The notes beneath the pieces are model-generated. The model saw only the letters and a list, made by a program, of their open reading frames with translations. It had not been told where the DNA came from and made no database searches. Position numbers and translations under genes: made by a program. A stretch of DNA of 60,000 nt from Takakia lepidozioides (Eukaryota > Streptophyta > Takakiopsida > Takakiales > Takakiaceae), in assembly GCA_030704615.1 (NCBI GenBank), contig CM060732.1, forward strand, positions 14,758,001 through 14,818,000. Reading direction: 5' to 3'. Positions 10,430 through 20,345 of the stretch are shown one piece after another; within the stretch, counting starts at the first letter, position 1, and each line of letters starts with the position of its first letter.

Positions 10430-11045
10430 CCAGCGTGGCGGTCGCTTCATTCTAATTAAAAACAAAAACAGCGACCGCCAATGTGGCGGTCGCTTCATTT
10501 TTTTTTAAAAACAAAGACACCGACCACCATTGTGGCGGTCGCTTTATTTACTTTTTTAAAGAATATGACACGACTACAAATATGGCGGTTGCCTCATATT
10601 TTAAAAAAACAAAAATAAGCGACCGCCATATTGACGGTCGCATGATAACTTGAAAATTAAACAATTGGCGTCCGCGATTATGGCGGTCGCTTCATATTTT
10701 TCAAATTAAATGTAGAAGCGACCGCCAGTGTTGCGGTCGCTTAATTGTATTTTAAAGAATGAAGCGACCGCCAAATTGGCGGTCGCTTTATTTTCTGTTT
10801 TGTTATAGTATGAAGCGACCGCCAATTTGGCGGTCCCTTATTTTTCTTAAAAAAAAAATGTAGGGAGGGACTGCCAAATTGGTGGTGGTCGCTCATTTTC
10901 TAAAATAAAAAAAGACAGCGAAAGACAGCTTCATTTTTTGAAATAATCATCATTTTATAGAATAAAACAAAAAAGCGTTCCCCAATGTGGCTATCGCTTT
11001 ATTTTCCTTTAAAAAAAAAAGATTTGCGGTCGCACATTATTAAAA
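10430..11045. repeat. tandem hairpin array, core GCGACCGCCA...TGGCGGTCGC
   Basis: About nine units of 60-75 bases each contain GCGACCGCCA, a 2-4 base loop and TGGCGGTCGC, separated by A/T-rich spacers rich in TTTT and AAAA. The best units are at 10471-10493 and 10762-10787. Units decay toward the right end. Such arrays are typical of subterminal regions of plant DNA transposons; the core differs from the GACGCC words at 5.5 kb, so this is another family or subfamily. Confidence 0.7.
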
Positions 11046-11224
11046 GACTTAAAAAAATTAAATACTGTCCACGTGTGTTTTACACCGTGGATGCCATGTC
11101 ATTAAACAGGATAGAAGTAGATCGTAAAAGTTAAATGTAAAAAAAAATACATGGGTAAACGTCCGGTTTGGATATGACGTGACGTCCGACGCGACGTAAA
11201 CGTGTCAGCACCACGTCACGTCTG

Positions 11225-13480
11225 GAATGACAACTAGGATTGTGGTAGATTCTTTGGGCTACTTGCTACAGAAAAACCAGACCTTCACGGGACTTAGAGT
11301 CACAAACTACATAATTCAGCAGCAAACCCACATTATAGACTCTATATTTGTGGACGACACATTTCTCATGCTGCAAGCCTCTTAGACGAACCTGGACAGT
11401 GGTATAGACTTTCTCAATTAATTCTGTGCAGCTTCTGGGTTTAAAGTTAATTGGAGCAAGATTAGTGCGCTGCTTATGAGGGACCTTTCTGCTTCTACCT
11501 TGGGGACCTCCCCCACCTGGGAAACTCAACACGGCCTGAAATGGCTGGGACATGGTCAAACTACCACCCTCCTTGGCTACACTTTCGGTATTGACCTCAC
11601 AGATGAGCAACGGTTCGCTCCAACCCTCACTAAACTCAAACATAAGCTGGCTTACTGGGGCTCCAAACACCTATCCATCACTAGAAGAGCCCTAACAGCC
11701 AACCAGATCTTGTCTGCAGGAATCTGGTACTTTGCTACCTCCTGGGCACACCAGGCTCAAGCCAAATCAAAGAGGTCAAAAGGCTTAATTTGGGGAGCAG
11801 AAACATCCTCCCAAAACAAACGACCTCAAGCAGCTTGGCATCAGATCTACCTTCCAAAAAAGATGGGAGGCCTAGGGATCCTCGACCCGGAAACACAGAT
11901 ATCAGCCCTCTTGGGTAAATGGATGGAAATTTCTCAATATGATGGAGGCATCCCCCCTTAAACAGGCCAAATGGCTACCATCCCTACATACTCCGTCATC
12001 TTCTCAAGAAGGCAGAACCCACCTCATACCATGAAATCATGCACCAACACTTTTTTTTTAACACCAACGTCTCACCCTCTGCCCTCCAACGTTCTCAGGC
12101 CAAACGCTGGTCAGCCAGGGACAATTTGGGGATTAACCAGATCTTTAACCTGTGGGGAGACAACAACCTCAGAAGTCAGGAATCCATCTCGCTCACTGTT
12201 GGAAAGACATGGGCTTCTCTAGGTTATGATGCCATTATCCAGTCCATCAGCCCTCAATGGATTCTATCCCTGCAAGCCGGCCCCCCTTCCCCCATCTCTT
12301 CCTTTTGGGGGCTCACCATTCTTGATGCCTAGCTCACTATCCTCTTTGTTCAATAGTCAACAAACCAAAACCACTTGGCCTACTCCTTCACTATTGGCAT
12401 TGTCACCTTGTCCCTCAATCTTGTTTCTACCCTACCCTCCATTCTACCCTCTCTCCCCCTCACTCTGGTTAGAATTTGTTGTTGGTCATCAACCTCCAAA
12501 GAAATGAACCCTCTGCCCCCTCCTGCAATCCCCATACACATCTGGTTGGCCACCAGTAGGTTTGTCTGGATTTCAGGAAGACCATTGGCAAAGCTTCACT
12601 TTGACCCAGACGAATGGTCATGGTCATTCTCGAGGACCCCAGAACCCTTCTTCACATATTCAACGAAAAAAGGTTACAAATTCCTCATTAATGCTCAGCC
12701 TCTTCAGGCCAAATGGGATGCTAGATGGGAACATAAGGGTTTCAGAGGGGAGAACTGGTCTTCCATTTGGAAATCTATCTCGATCAAAATACGCCCTGCC
12801 AAAATTGCAGCATTCCTCTGGCAAATAGCCAACGGAGTGCTCAAGGTAGGAGAATGGCTACAGTTCAATGACGCCCTCTTATGCGCCTGCTGCTCTTCAG
12901 GGATCATTGAATCAATCGAGCATAGCCTCATCTTCTGCCACGCCCCAGCAAACATCTGGCCTTTCATCAAAGACATATACCAACACTGGAACAATAGACC
13001 CATTTCCACCATCGACCTCCTTCTCAACTACGACACTGGCACCGAGCAAACTTCTATAAAATGTCTAGTATTCGAAACCCTCAGGAGTTCCACGCTATGG
13101 CACCTATGGAAGGCCAGATGCGCGAAGTGCTTCTCGGCTGAAACAACATCAATCTCTGCTTTGCTTTGCAGGTCTTTTACGATCTAGGCACTGAATCAGG
13201 AAAGCTCGGGCAAAAATGTGTGCAGATATCAAACGGAGGTCGCAGAACGGGGCTGCAATCCACAACATCTTTAGGAATACATGGGGCTGTCATGGAATCA
13301 TTTGCCACACTGCCTTGCAAGATCTCTGCGACTGGACCGAGCTCCCTCCCCCCCCCCCCCCCCCCCCAGTTGGCAAGGCCTCCGCTCCACAATCTAGAGC
13401 CTCCCCCGAGTTTGATCGTGAGATTAAAGCACCTTAAGTCTACCACGAAAGCCTCACGGCTTCAATACACATGGCCTTTC
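11225..13480 (+). pseudogene. LINE remnant: end of RT domain through zf-RVT
   Basis: The plus strand carries the YxDD-type box as FVDDTFLM (about 11350), then CAASGFKVNWSK, then one open frame of 161 codons (11476-11961) with LGYTFGIDLTDEQR, KLAYWGSKHLSITRRALTAN and GGLGILDP. These form the conserved segment after RT in plant L1-clade LINEs. Further frames (12375-13187) hold the reverse-transcriptase zinc-binding domain, with WSSIWKSISIKIRPAKIAAF and a CxxC...EHSLIFCHAP pattern. The APE endonuclease and most of RT are missing and at least four frame breaks occur, so it is a 5'-truncated dead copy. It is related to, but clearly diverged from, the LINEs at 20-26 kb and 53 kb. Confidence 0.8.
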
Positions 13481-14029
13481 ACAAGTCAATTTTTTATGAA
13501 TGATAGCTGCTACTACATCTAGGGTCCTTTCCAATGGCAGGCCCTTAGGGCATGTCTTTCTGGATCATCGGGTCGCTCCATTGCAACGTCCAAGTTGTCG
13601 TCAATACCTCTCGCGGGGTGATAGTTCGTTTTGGTGTGTGCCCCCTTATGGTGTGCCATGGGGTTTTAATGTTTTTCCCCAAATAATTCTAAACAAAGTT
13701 TCCCAGGGCCTCTGACCCTCGTTTTTTAATATTAAGAAAAAAAAAAATGGACCATCGCCCCTACCTAACATGTGCTAAAAATGAAGAATAGTAGCGGGCC
13801 CTTGGCTGGACATGGCCCTCACATGTACACCCGCCCAACTTTATAGCTATACCATGTGTATAGTCCTTGTTTTTGCCCACAATTCGGGTATTGCAAGGGT
13901 ATCGCACTTGTCAACACCAGCCTATGTAGGGTATTGACCTAGGTATTGGAATTGCCAATACCAGGCGGCTCAATTATTTTAACACCCCGGTTGATACCCG
14001 GCCAGGCCTTGTATACCAGTCCAACACTG
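13481..14029. other. no gene; LINE 3' flank and low-complexity GGTATTG words
   Basis: A C run of about 20 lies at 13348-13367 within the LINE remnant, and an A11 tract at 13737-13747 may be its poly(A) end. From about 13870 words such as GGTATTG and GGTTGATACC recur. No coding evidence. Confidence 0.4.
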
Positions 14030-14793
14030 GTTGATACCAGTGTTGGGCGGTTAACCGCCAGTTCCGGACCGGACCAGAACTTGACCCAGTCTGCAGAAGT
14101 GGATCCGGAACCGGACCGGCAAATAGGGATCAGCCTAGAACCGGAACCGGCGGTTCCTACCGGGAGCCACACCTGTGAGAACCGGCGACATGGGCTAAAC
14201 GCAAGTTCCGGTTCAGGTTCTTGGATCCTCCCAAAACCCTTGGTGGGCCATGCCATGGCATAAGATGGCCTGGAGACCTGGTGGCCCCATGGCAAAACTC
14301 TTAAGTCTCTCAAGCTCCATGAGATCCTAGGTTCAAATCCTGGACCTCCATGAGATCTTTGGTTTAATCTTCAGCTCCATGAGATCTTGGGTTCAACCCT
14401 TCAGCTCCCGGTGAGAGTCCTGGGTTCACTAATCAAATTACTAGTATATGCCGATACATCAAGATAGCTCAATTATATTCATAACTTCAAGCCACAAAAA
14501 TTTATCTATTTTTCTCTCACAGGTTTTTTAGTTTATTTTTGTTTCAATGAAAACTAACCAAATCCCAATATTTTAAAAACAATTAGATGAAATAAAAACA
14601 ATTTAAAAATAGAACCGGAACCTAACCGGAAACGATGGGTTTTTTCAACAACCAGAACCGCTAAAAGTTGGATCCGGGACCGGCTCAAGAAAAAAAAACC
14701 GGAACTTGATCCGGAACTTGAAATTATTTTATTGAGGAACCAAAACCGAAGGTTCCTTCACAAATGCAAGAACCGCCCAACACTGGTTGATAC
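14030..14793. mobile_element. non-autonomous hAT element with perfect 8-bp target duplication
   Basis: CAGTGTTGGGCGGTT at 14038-14052 and its exact reverse complement AACCGCCCAACACTG at 14771-14785 are the terminal inverted repeats. GTTGATAC flanks them directly on both sides (14030-14037 and 14786-14793). TIRs beginning CAGTG and an 8-bp duplication are hallmarks of hAT elements. The 748-bp interior has CCGGAACCGG-type words at both ends and no gene, so it depends on a transposase elsewhere. Oddly, the left flank before the duplication is itself CCAACACTG, the sequence of a right terminus. Confidence 0.9.
14290..14430 (+). repeat. tandem ~30-bp units with tRNA B-box-like words
   Basis: Inside the hAT element the sentence CTCCATGAGATC...GGTTCAA recurs with ~30-bp spacing: GGTTCAAATCC at 14330-14340 (a perfect RNA polymerase III B box), GGTTTAATC at 14361, GGTTCAACCC at 14390, and a last variant ending GGGTTCAC near 14428. 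The preceding text (CCTGGTGGCCCCATGGCAAA) could be a worn A box. This looks like the head of a tRNA-derived SINE whose 3' part was amplified. I cannot fold a tRNA from it. Confidence 0.4.
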
Positions 14794-16040
14794 CAACACA
14801 AGAAATCGACAAATTCATTTTGTTGGACACATTTAACATTATTTCATGTTTTAAATCTTGGGATGAGAGACCACCTCAAACATCCTTCTGGATATTATCA
14901 TTAAAGATTGAATAATGTTCCATTCTTTGGACCTTCTTCAACCAAACCAAACAAATATCTTTCAAGAAATATGCAAAGCCTTATTAACCACATACCAAAC
15001 TTTCCATACCTCTACACAACCGCTACCTATAGATTCTTACCTTTTCAAATTCCTCCCCACCTCCAGGTTCATCACCATTACCTACATGTTGAACTAACAC
15101 TGCGGCATGGCCTGAAACAGCTCTTCTCTTTTCTCAAGTAACTTATCAAAGATTATCCATTTCAAACAACACCAGCTCACCTGAACCGTTCGTCTATGCA
15201 GATTAGGTTTGTCCAACAACACTTTGTGGACCTTATTTAGTCATTTCTTAACATGGCTTCAAGAAGATTAAGAGACCATGCATATTTGTGCATCAACTGA
15301 TCTGAGGGCTGGACTAGAAGCTGACAATGCACTGTAACATTCCCTCTCACTGGGTCCTTCCACAAGATGTGCAGCACAAGGAAACATGATGAACCATTAA
15401 TATTTTCCAAAAAACAATAAAATACAAAAAGTCACAGAGCTGAGAAGACCCTAGAAACAACCAGAAAGACATGGCTATGATTGCTGTGAAATCAAGCACA
15501 CTTGAGCTGTTTGGCAGTCCTGGTTAATTAGAGTGGGGAAATTTACTATCCAACCCTGAACAGATATGACCACTGTAAATGGCAACAAAACCACATAAGG
15601 AAGTTCAACTCAATTGAACAATGGAATGGATCAGCCTGAGGATGGCCCTAGGTGAAAGGCTTAGACCTAGAGTGGACACAAAGGAAGCCATCACCCAGAA
15701 GACACCCCCGAATGGAACAATCCACTCCGGACAGGGCTAGGCCCTCACTAGAACGGCTGCTCAGTACCCTTTGTCAAGACTACATTTAACATCCATTTTG
15801 ATATCACATTTTCCCATTTAGCATAATCCATGTAATTCACAAGGGACACTCCAAATAGGATATCCACCTGATTTATGAGAAATCCTTAACAGGGAATTAT
15901 GCTAAGGACTGTCTAGAATAAAGGAACAACTGTATGGGATACATGCAGGCCTAACCAGCAGTATTATCAAGCTCTTATCATCTGAAATGGTCAATAGAAT
16001 CATCGAGAGGTTGAGACCTGTTTAATTCAAAGATTCAAGC
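14794..16040. other. no recognisable gene
   Basis: AT-rich, with two overlapping open frames of 60-77 codons at 14908-15141 that match no family and no repeats that I can see. It may be CACTA interior or host intergenic DNA. Confidence 0.4.
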
Positions 16041-16044
16041 ACAA

Positions 16045-16277
16045 TTGCCCTTGAGGCCACCTTGCCACGTCCCGGCGTTGCAGGATGGCCCCGACGCTGG
16101 GGGACGACACCTGGGCGCTGGGTTGCGACGCGGCGGCGTCACAAGAAGCGCCGGGGCATCGCCTTGCCACACCCCGGCGTCACAAATCGGCGTCGTGGCG
16201 CCGGCGTTGCACGCTCAGTGCCGTGCAAGGCGTGGGGGCGCGGCTGCCGTCACTAACCCCCCCTTTTTGCAGTAGTA
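16045..16277. repeat. CACTA-type right end with subterminal hairpins
   Basis: Units such as CTTGCCACGTCCCGGCGTTG, GGTTGCGACGCGGCGGCGTC and CACCCCGGCGTCACAAATCG lead to GGCGTGGGGGCGCGGCTGCC, GTCACTAACCCCCC and TTTTTGCAGTAGTA. Read on the minus strand this repeats the left end at 5514-5600 word for word with a few changes. It therefore pairs in inverted orientation with 5514. Confidence 0.55.
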
Positions 16278-17944
16278 GTTGGTTAAGGTATCAGTGTTGT
16301 GGTGCTGGTGGAGGCCTCCCCGCACGGCTGGGTTTGTGGAGCGATGACTGTCATCCCCCAAACAGTTAAAAATGTTCTCTTTTCTGTTTGTTTTGCTTCC
16401 TTGCAATCTTTGGCGTTCTCGTGCTTAGTTTCATGTGTATTTGACCTTGATAGCAAGTGTGGAAGCTTGCCATTCACCTCGTGCATCCTCACTAACTCGC
16501 AACGCTTTGTGGTTCTTTTTGGGACGGGCACATGTGAGGGCTTCCACTTAATATGCTGAATTTTAGGTGCTGCAGGATGCCAAGAGGGTTGCAGAGCTGT
16601 GGAGGTGGTTGCTGGCCATGGATTCATCTTAAAATGTTGAAAAACTAAACTACTCTATGGTTTTTCTTGATCCTACCTCTTTGTTTTATCTATGAAGAAC
16701 AAGTGTTTATGGTGGGCAACTTCTTCCCAGCCAGTGGAAGGCCTTTGTTATGCTGTGACAGCCGAGCATATGGTGGCTTGTGTAGGACACACATCTGATT
16801 TTTGGGCCTTAGTTTGCTTTGTTTACCCTCTGGTAGGTTAAACAGTAAAAATGGGGGCTGCAAGGAACATTTTGCTGCAGCCACTTGGGTACCCATGATG
16901 GTAAAATGCCCCTGCTTTGTTTAAACCTGGATGGCGTTTCTTAGCTGCATACTTAGGCCATGGTATGGTGAAGTTTATGCTAATGGCCACTTGGTTGACA
17001 ATAAAAAATGGCAGCAATACCTTTGGTGACTGGTTTTTGAAGCAGCCAGGGAGCTTAAGTGGAAGCACTCCCTGGGCATGGTGTAATGACATGGTCAAAT
17101 GTGGTGTGATGTAAATGTGGTATGTAGGCAATGTCATGTACTGTCATGGGATGTTTGTGCAGTGTCATATGCTTGCTTTGCTGTGTCATGAACTTTGATT
17201 CTCAGCTGCAGCAAGGAATAATGGTATAGCGGTGATCTGCAAAATTAACCAGGGCTGTTCCCCTCCCCTGTATGGGCTGCTAGCATAGCAATTTGCCATA
17301 CTATGGCCTTGTAATGCAGCCTGTAGTCTGTAGTTGATTTGAAATGATAAAGGTACCAACACAAGGACTTTTTTCAAGTTGTGCTGCACACCAGTTTAAA
17401 CAAATACTGGCAGATAAATTTATTTATATCTGAGGTACCCAAGTTCTATTTTTTTAGTAAAAACCTCCATGACACCCATGGGGTTTGAGTAAGTACACTA
17501 GGATTCCAGCTTGTGGACATCAATCAACTCGGTTGTAAAATTTGTGTGACCATTTGACCTGCAACACATCAAGGCCAAAATATGGCCAAGTGCCCAACAT
17601 CCCACCCATACCTGTGAATGTATATCCTGATTATGACTGATGGTCAATTAGTATTTTTACTTACTCTTTGGGTTATGAAGATTACTGACATGAACACATT
17701 ATTGTGCATAGAGGTAATTTTGGATTTTCCAGCTTGATGATTGATGGATGGTGCCACTGAAAAGAGGCTGATATGTCTGATTATTCTTATTCTTCTTGAC
17801 AACGACCCTAGGGGTGTTGTCCTTGTCTTGACATGACAAAATTATCTTCCCTCACCATAGAGTCCATGGCCTGCCAGCTTAACGATCTTGGGGAGGCCAC
17901 AACAGATCGAGCAGTAATCACCAAGATTATTTGTAGTTTATCTC
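16278..17944. other. no recognisable gene
   Basis: Unique-looking sequence of moderate AT content. Open frames up to 114 codons (16283-16627 minus, 16299-16559 plus) overlap on opposite strands and match nothing. No repeat structure is evident. Confidence 0.4.
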
Positions 17945-18535
17945 CTTAGTGTGCGGTGCCACTGAAAGAGGTGTGCGGTGCCGCACACCCCTTTTCAGGG
18001 TTTTGTTTTTCATTTTTTGGGGTTTTTTAGGGTTTTTAAAGGGTTTTTAGGGTTTTGTTTTAGTGTGCGGTGCCACTGAAAGAGGTGTGCGGTGCCACAC
18101 ACCCCTTTTCAGGGTTTTGTTTTTTTCATTTTTTTTAGGTTATTTTAGGTTTGGTAAAGGGTTTTTAGGGGTTTCTTAGGGTTTTTAAAAAAAAAGTGTG
18201 CGGTGCCATTGAAAGAGGTGTGCGGTGCTACACACCCCTTTTCAGGAGTTTTTGTTTTTCAGGTTTTTAAGGGTTCTTAGGGTTTTTTTAGGGTTTTTTC
18301 TTAGTGTGCGGTGCCACTAAAAGCGGTGTGTGGTGCCGCACACCCCTTTTCAGGGGATGTTTTTTTTTTCTTTTTGGGGGTTTTTTAGGGTTTTGTTTTG
18401 TTTTGTGTTTTTTTCTACACAGATGCCACTGAGATGCTGCACAGCATTTTCAGGGGTTTTTTTTAGGGTTTTTTTGGGGGTTTTTTGGCCTAGAAATGCT
18501 ACTGAAAGTGGTGCGTGCCCACCACTTTCTGTGTT
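17945..18535. repeat. tandem array of GTGTGCG hairpins with TTTAGGG-like spacers
   Basis: Four clear units at 17970, 18084, 18217 and 18325 read AGTGTGCGGTGCCACTGAAA, then GGTGTGCG-GTGC-CGCACACC, then CCTTTTCAGG. The CTGAAA and TTTCAG words extend the stem outward. The spacers are runs of GGGTTTTTAGGG-like sequence, close to the plant telomere repeat but irregular. Two more worn units lie at about 18420 and 18490. Spacing is about 107-134 bases. No coding sequence. Confidence 0.7.
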
Positions 18536-18669
18536 TTTTGGCAATTGCCGATCAAAATGGTGTCGTCTTGTTTGCAATATGCAGCATAGGTCAGGAGTTG
18601 ACGGTCCTACCTATTCATTGAAGCCATGTGCTCTTCTTTCGTAATGGTGTCTAATTTCATCATACTTTA

Positions 18670-18825
18670 CATGCCTATTCCCACGGTTATAGGTCCAACG
18701 GGAATAGGTACTCTTTCTTCAACCGCAAGTCTTATGGCATTTGCTGACATGGCCTTCGCTCGCGCTGACGTGACATCCGCTCACGCTGACGTGGCCTAAG
18801 CGTGGGCTCACGCCGTAGCGTCGCT
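18670..18825. repeat. CTATTCCCACGG motif pair beside CGTGAGCCC-type words
   Basis: CCTATTCCCACGGTTATAGG at 18673-18692 and CGGGAATAGGT at 18699-18709 are variants of the dispersed CTATTACCGCGG motif. They are followed by CTCACGCTGACGTGG-like repeats and GTGGGCTCACGCC. This is the second site where the two word types occur together (others 8.1-8.3 and 26.96-27.11 kb). Confidence 0.45.
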
Positions 18826-20345
18826 CCTCTTCCTGCTATATTTCCGCTCACTTCCCACGACGGGTCTCAGAGTTTGGTTTTTTTTTTGCCTTTAACTAAA
18901 ATCTTTTGCAGAGCTTTGACTTCCGGAGGCCTCTCTCTCTATAGGGGCGCCATCTGTCGCAATCAACATTTCGCCCATCATCTTTGGCTGCCCCGACGGC
19001 TCCCCCGTCCATTCTCATCTCAAGGCAGGTTCACACCGCAAAAAATCAGTCCGTCCCATCCGGACGTGGCGGCTGCAGCGGGTGTGGCGGGCCGGGGTCC
19101 ACCCTTGAGGAACGTGACGGCGAGGAAGGGACAAACGGCCTGGCCACTGTAGGTACTTCCCGCTGTCCATCGTTGTCCATCCCATCCCTCATTCCTTCTC
19201 CCTGGCTATCATGGCTAAAACATGTGTGTAGGGTTTAGCCGGAGGCTCTTTAGAGAGCTTTCTTGCTAAACTTATATGTTGCGTCACGTGTGTACTATCG
19301 CGTGTGAACATGTTGCACCGTCAGTCCCGTGCGTCCCCCTCCACACGTGCGGAGGGCCCACCACTATGGCTAGATGGGACGGACGGTTTTTTGCCGTTTG
19401 AACTTGCCTTCAAGCAGCAACAGATTCGCCTCCACTTGGATTTCCAGGAAGGACGTGCTGGCTCTCACACCGGGCAAGGAGCTGGAGCTCATTCTCAATA
19501 AAAATAAGGGAGCTTTTCTCTTCTCCCCTCCCCCACTGTTCTCTTTCCTCTGATTCGGCAATGTTCTTTGGCTCTCGACTTCATCAGTCGGCTTCTAATA
19601 GGAAATTGACTTATGTTGAAGTCTTATCGGTTATGAGACTTTCTGATGTTTCCTCTCTTCAAGCAGGTGACCCATGCCTAAAATGGATTTCGGGGCCTAC
19701 GGTCCCAATGGAGCTTGGAGGGGAGACGGGTCGCCCCTTCATGGTGGCCACCTACGAAGCAGGCATGATGCTGGTGGATGCGCTGCGATCCTCTCTGAAG
19801 TACACTTGCAACTCAGAAAGACCCTCGGCTTCCGACGATCTTGCGATCATCCCAATCCCGGAAACGGACAACTCGTCATTTTGCATGGCACCCCTGGACC
19901 TTGCCATCCCCTCCCCCCCTGCGGTGAGCTCTAGCTCACTCCTCTTGCCGCTTTTTATTTTCCATGAGGGAGCAAGCCCCGACTCGGGTTGGGTTTTGAC
20001 TGCTGACTCTACAAGCTCCATAGTCTCCCTGCCTGCTTTAAGCTGTTCGAGAGTGTGCACTTTCAAAAAGGGCTTGCTGTTCATTTCTAAATTTCTCGGA
20101 GTCTCTTACTAGTCTATACTGAATATCTTTAAGATTAGAGTAATTGATCACCCGGAATCTGGAGTATTTGGTTCCTCTTCTGACAGGGTGTCAATCTGGT
20201 TTGTTGGCTCTTTGGAAGTTCCGGCCCCCTCTGGATACAAATGGGTTCCTTCTATGCTTCTTGCTCACCCCCGATTGAGATTCAAGGTCACCCCCCTACA
20301 GCCATCAAATCGTGATCACATCACGGGCTTTGCAGTCATCCCTCC
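18826..20345 (+). pseudogene. probable 5' region and ORF1 area of a LINE
   Basis: This interval leads directly into the LINE endonuclease region that starts at 20346. Open plus frames at 18802-19152 and 19561-20112 (183 codons) are consistent with an ORF1 by position only. I see no zinc knuckle or RNA-binding motif, so the assignment comes from context. The left border of the LINE is not defined. Confidence 0.4.

Larger units (their letters stand above)
5514..16277. mobile_element. candidate composite CACTA (CMC/EnSpm) element
   Basis: The left end reads CACTACAGCAAATGGGG and the right end, read inward on the minus strand, reads TACTACTGCAAAAAGGGG. Just inside both ends lies the same word order: TTAG(C/T)GACG, then CAGCCGCGCCCCCACGCC, in inverted orientation. 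CACTA elements are known for CACTA termini, GC-rich subterminal hairpins and tnp2 genes, and a broken DUF4216-like gene lies inside on the minus strand. The 10.8-kb span also holds a LINE remnant and other repeats, so if it is one element it has been filled by later insertions. The last base of the right terminus is not canonical and the flanking triplets (TCA, GTT) do not match, so two separate decayed copies are an alternative. Confidence 0.4.

Noticed and set aside
14320-14345. A tRNA gene
   Set aside because: Only the B box is good; no cloverleaf can be drawn and the word is tandemly repeated.
17990-18500. An interstitial telomere tract
   Set aside because: GGGTTTTTAGGG-like words are irregular in length and are spacers of the hairpin array, with no run of exact TTTAGGG units.
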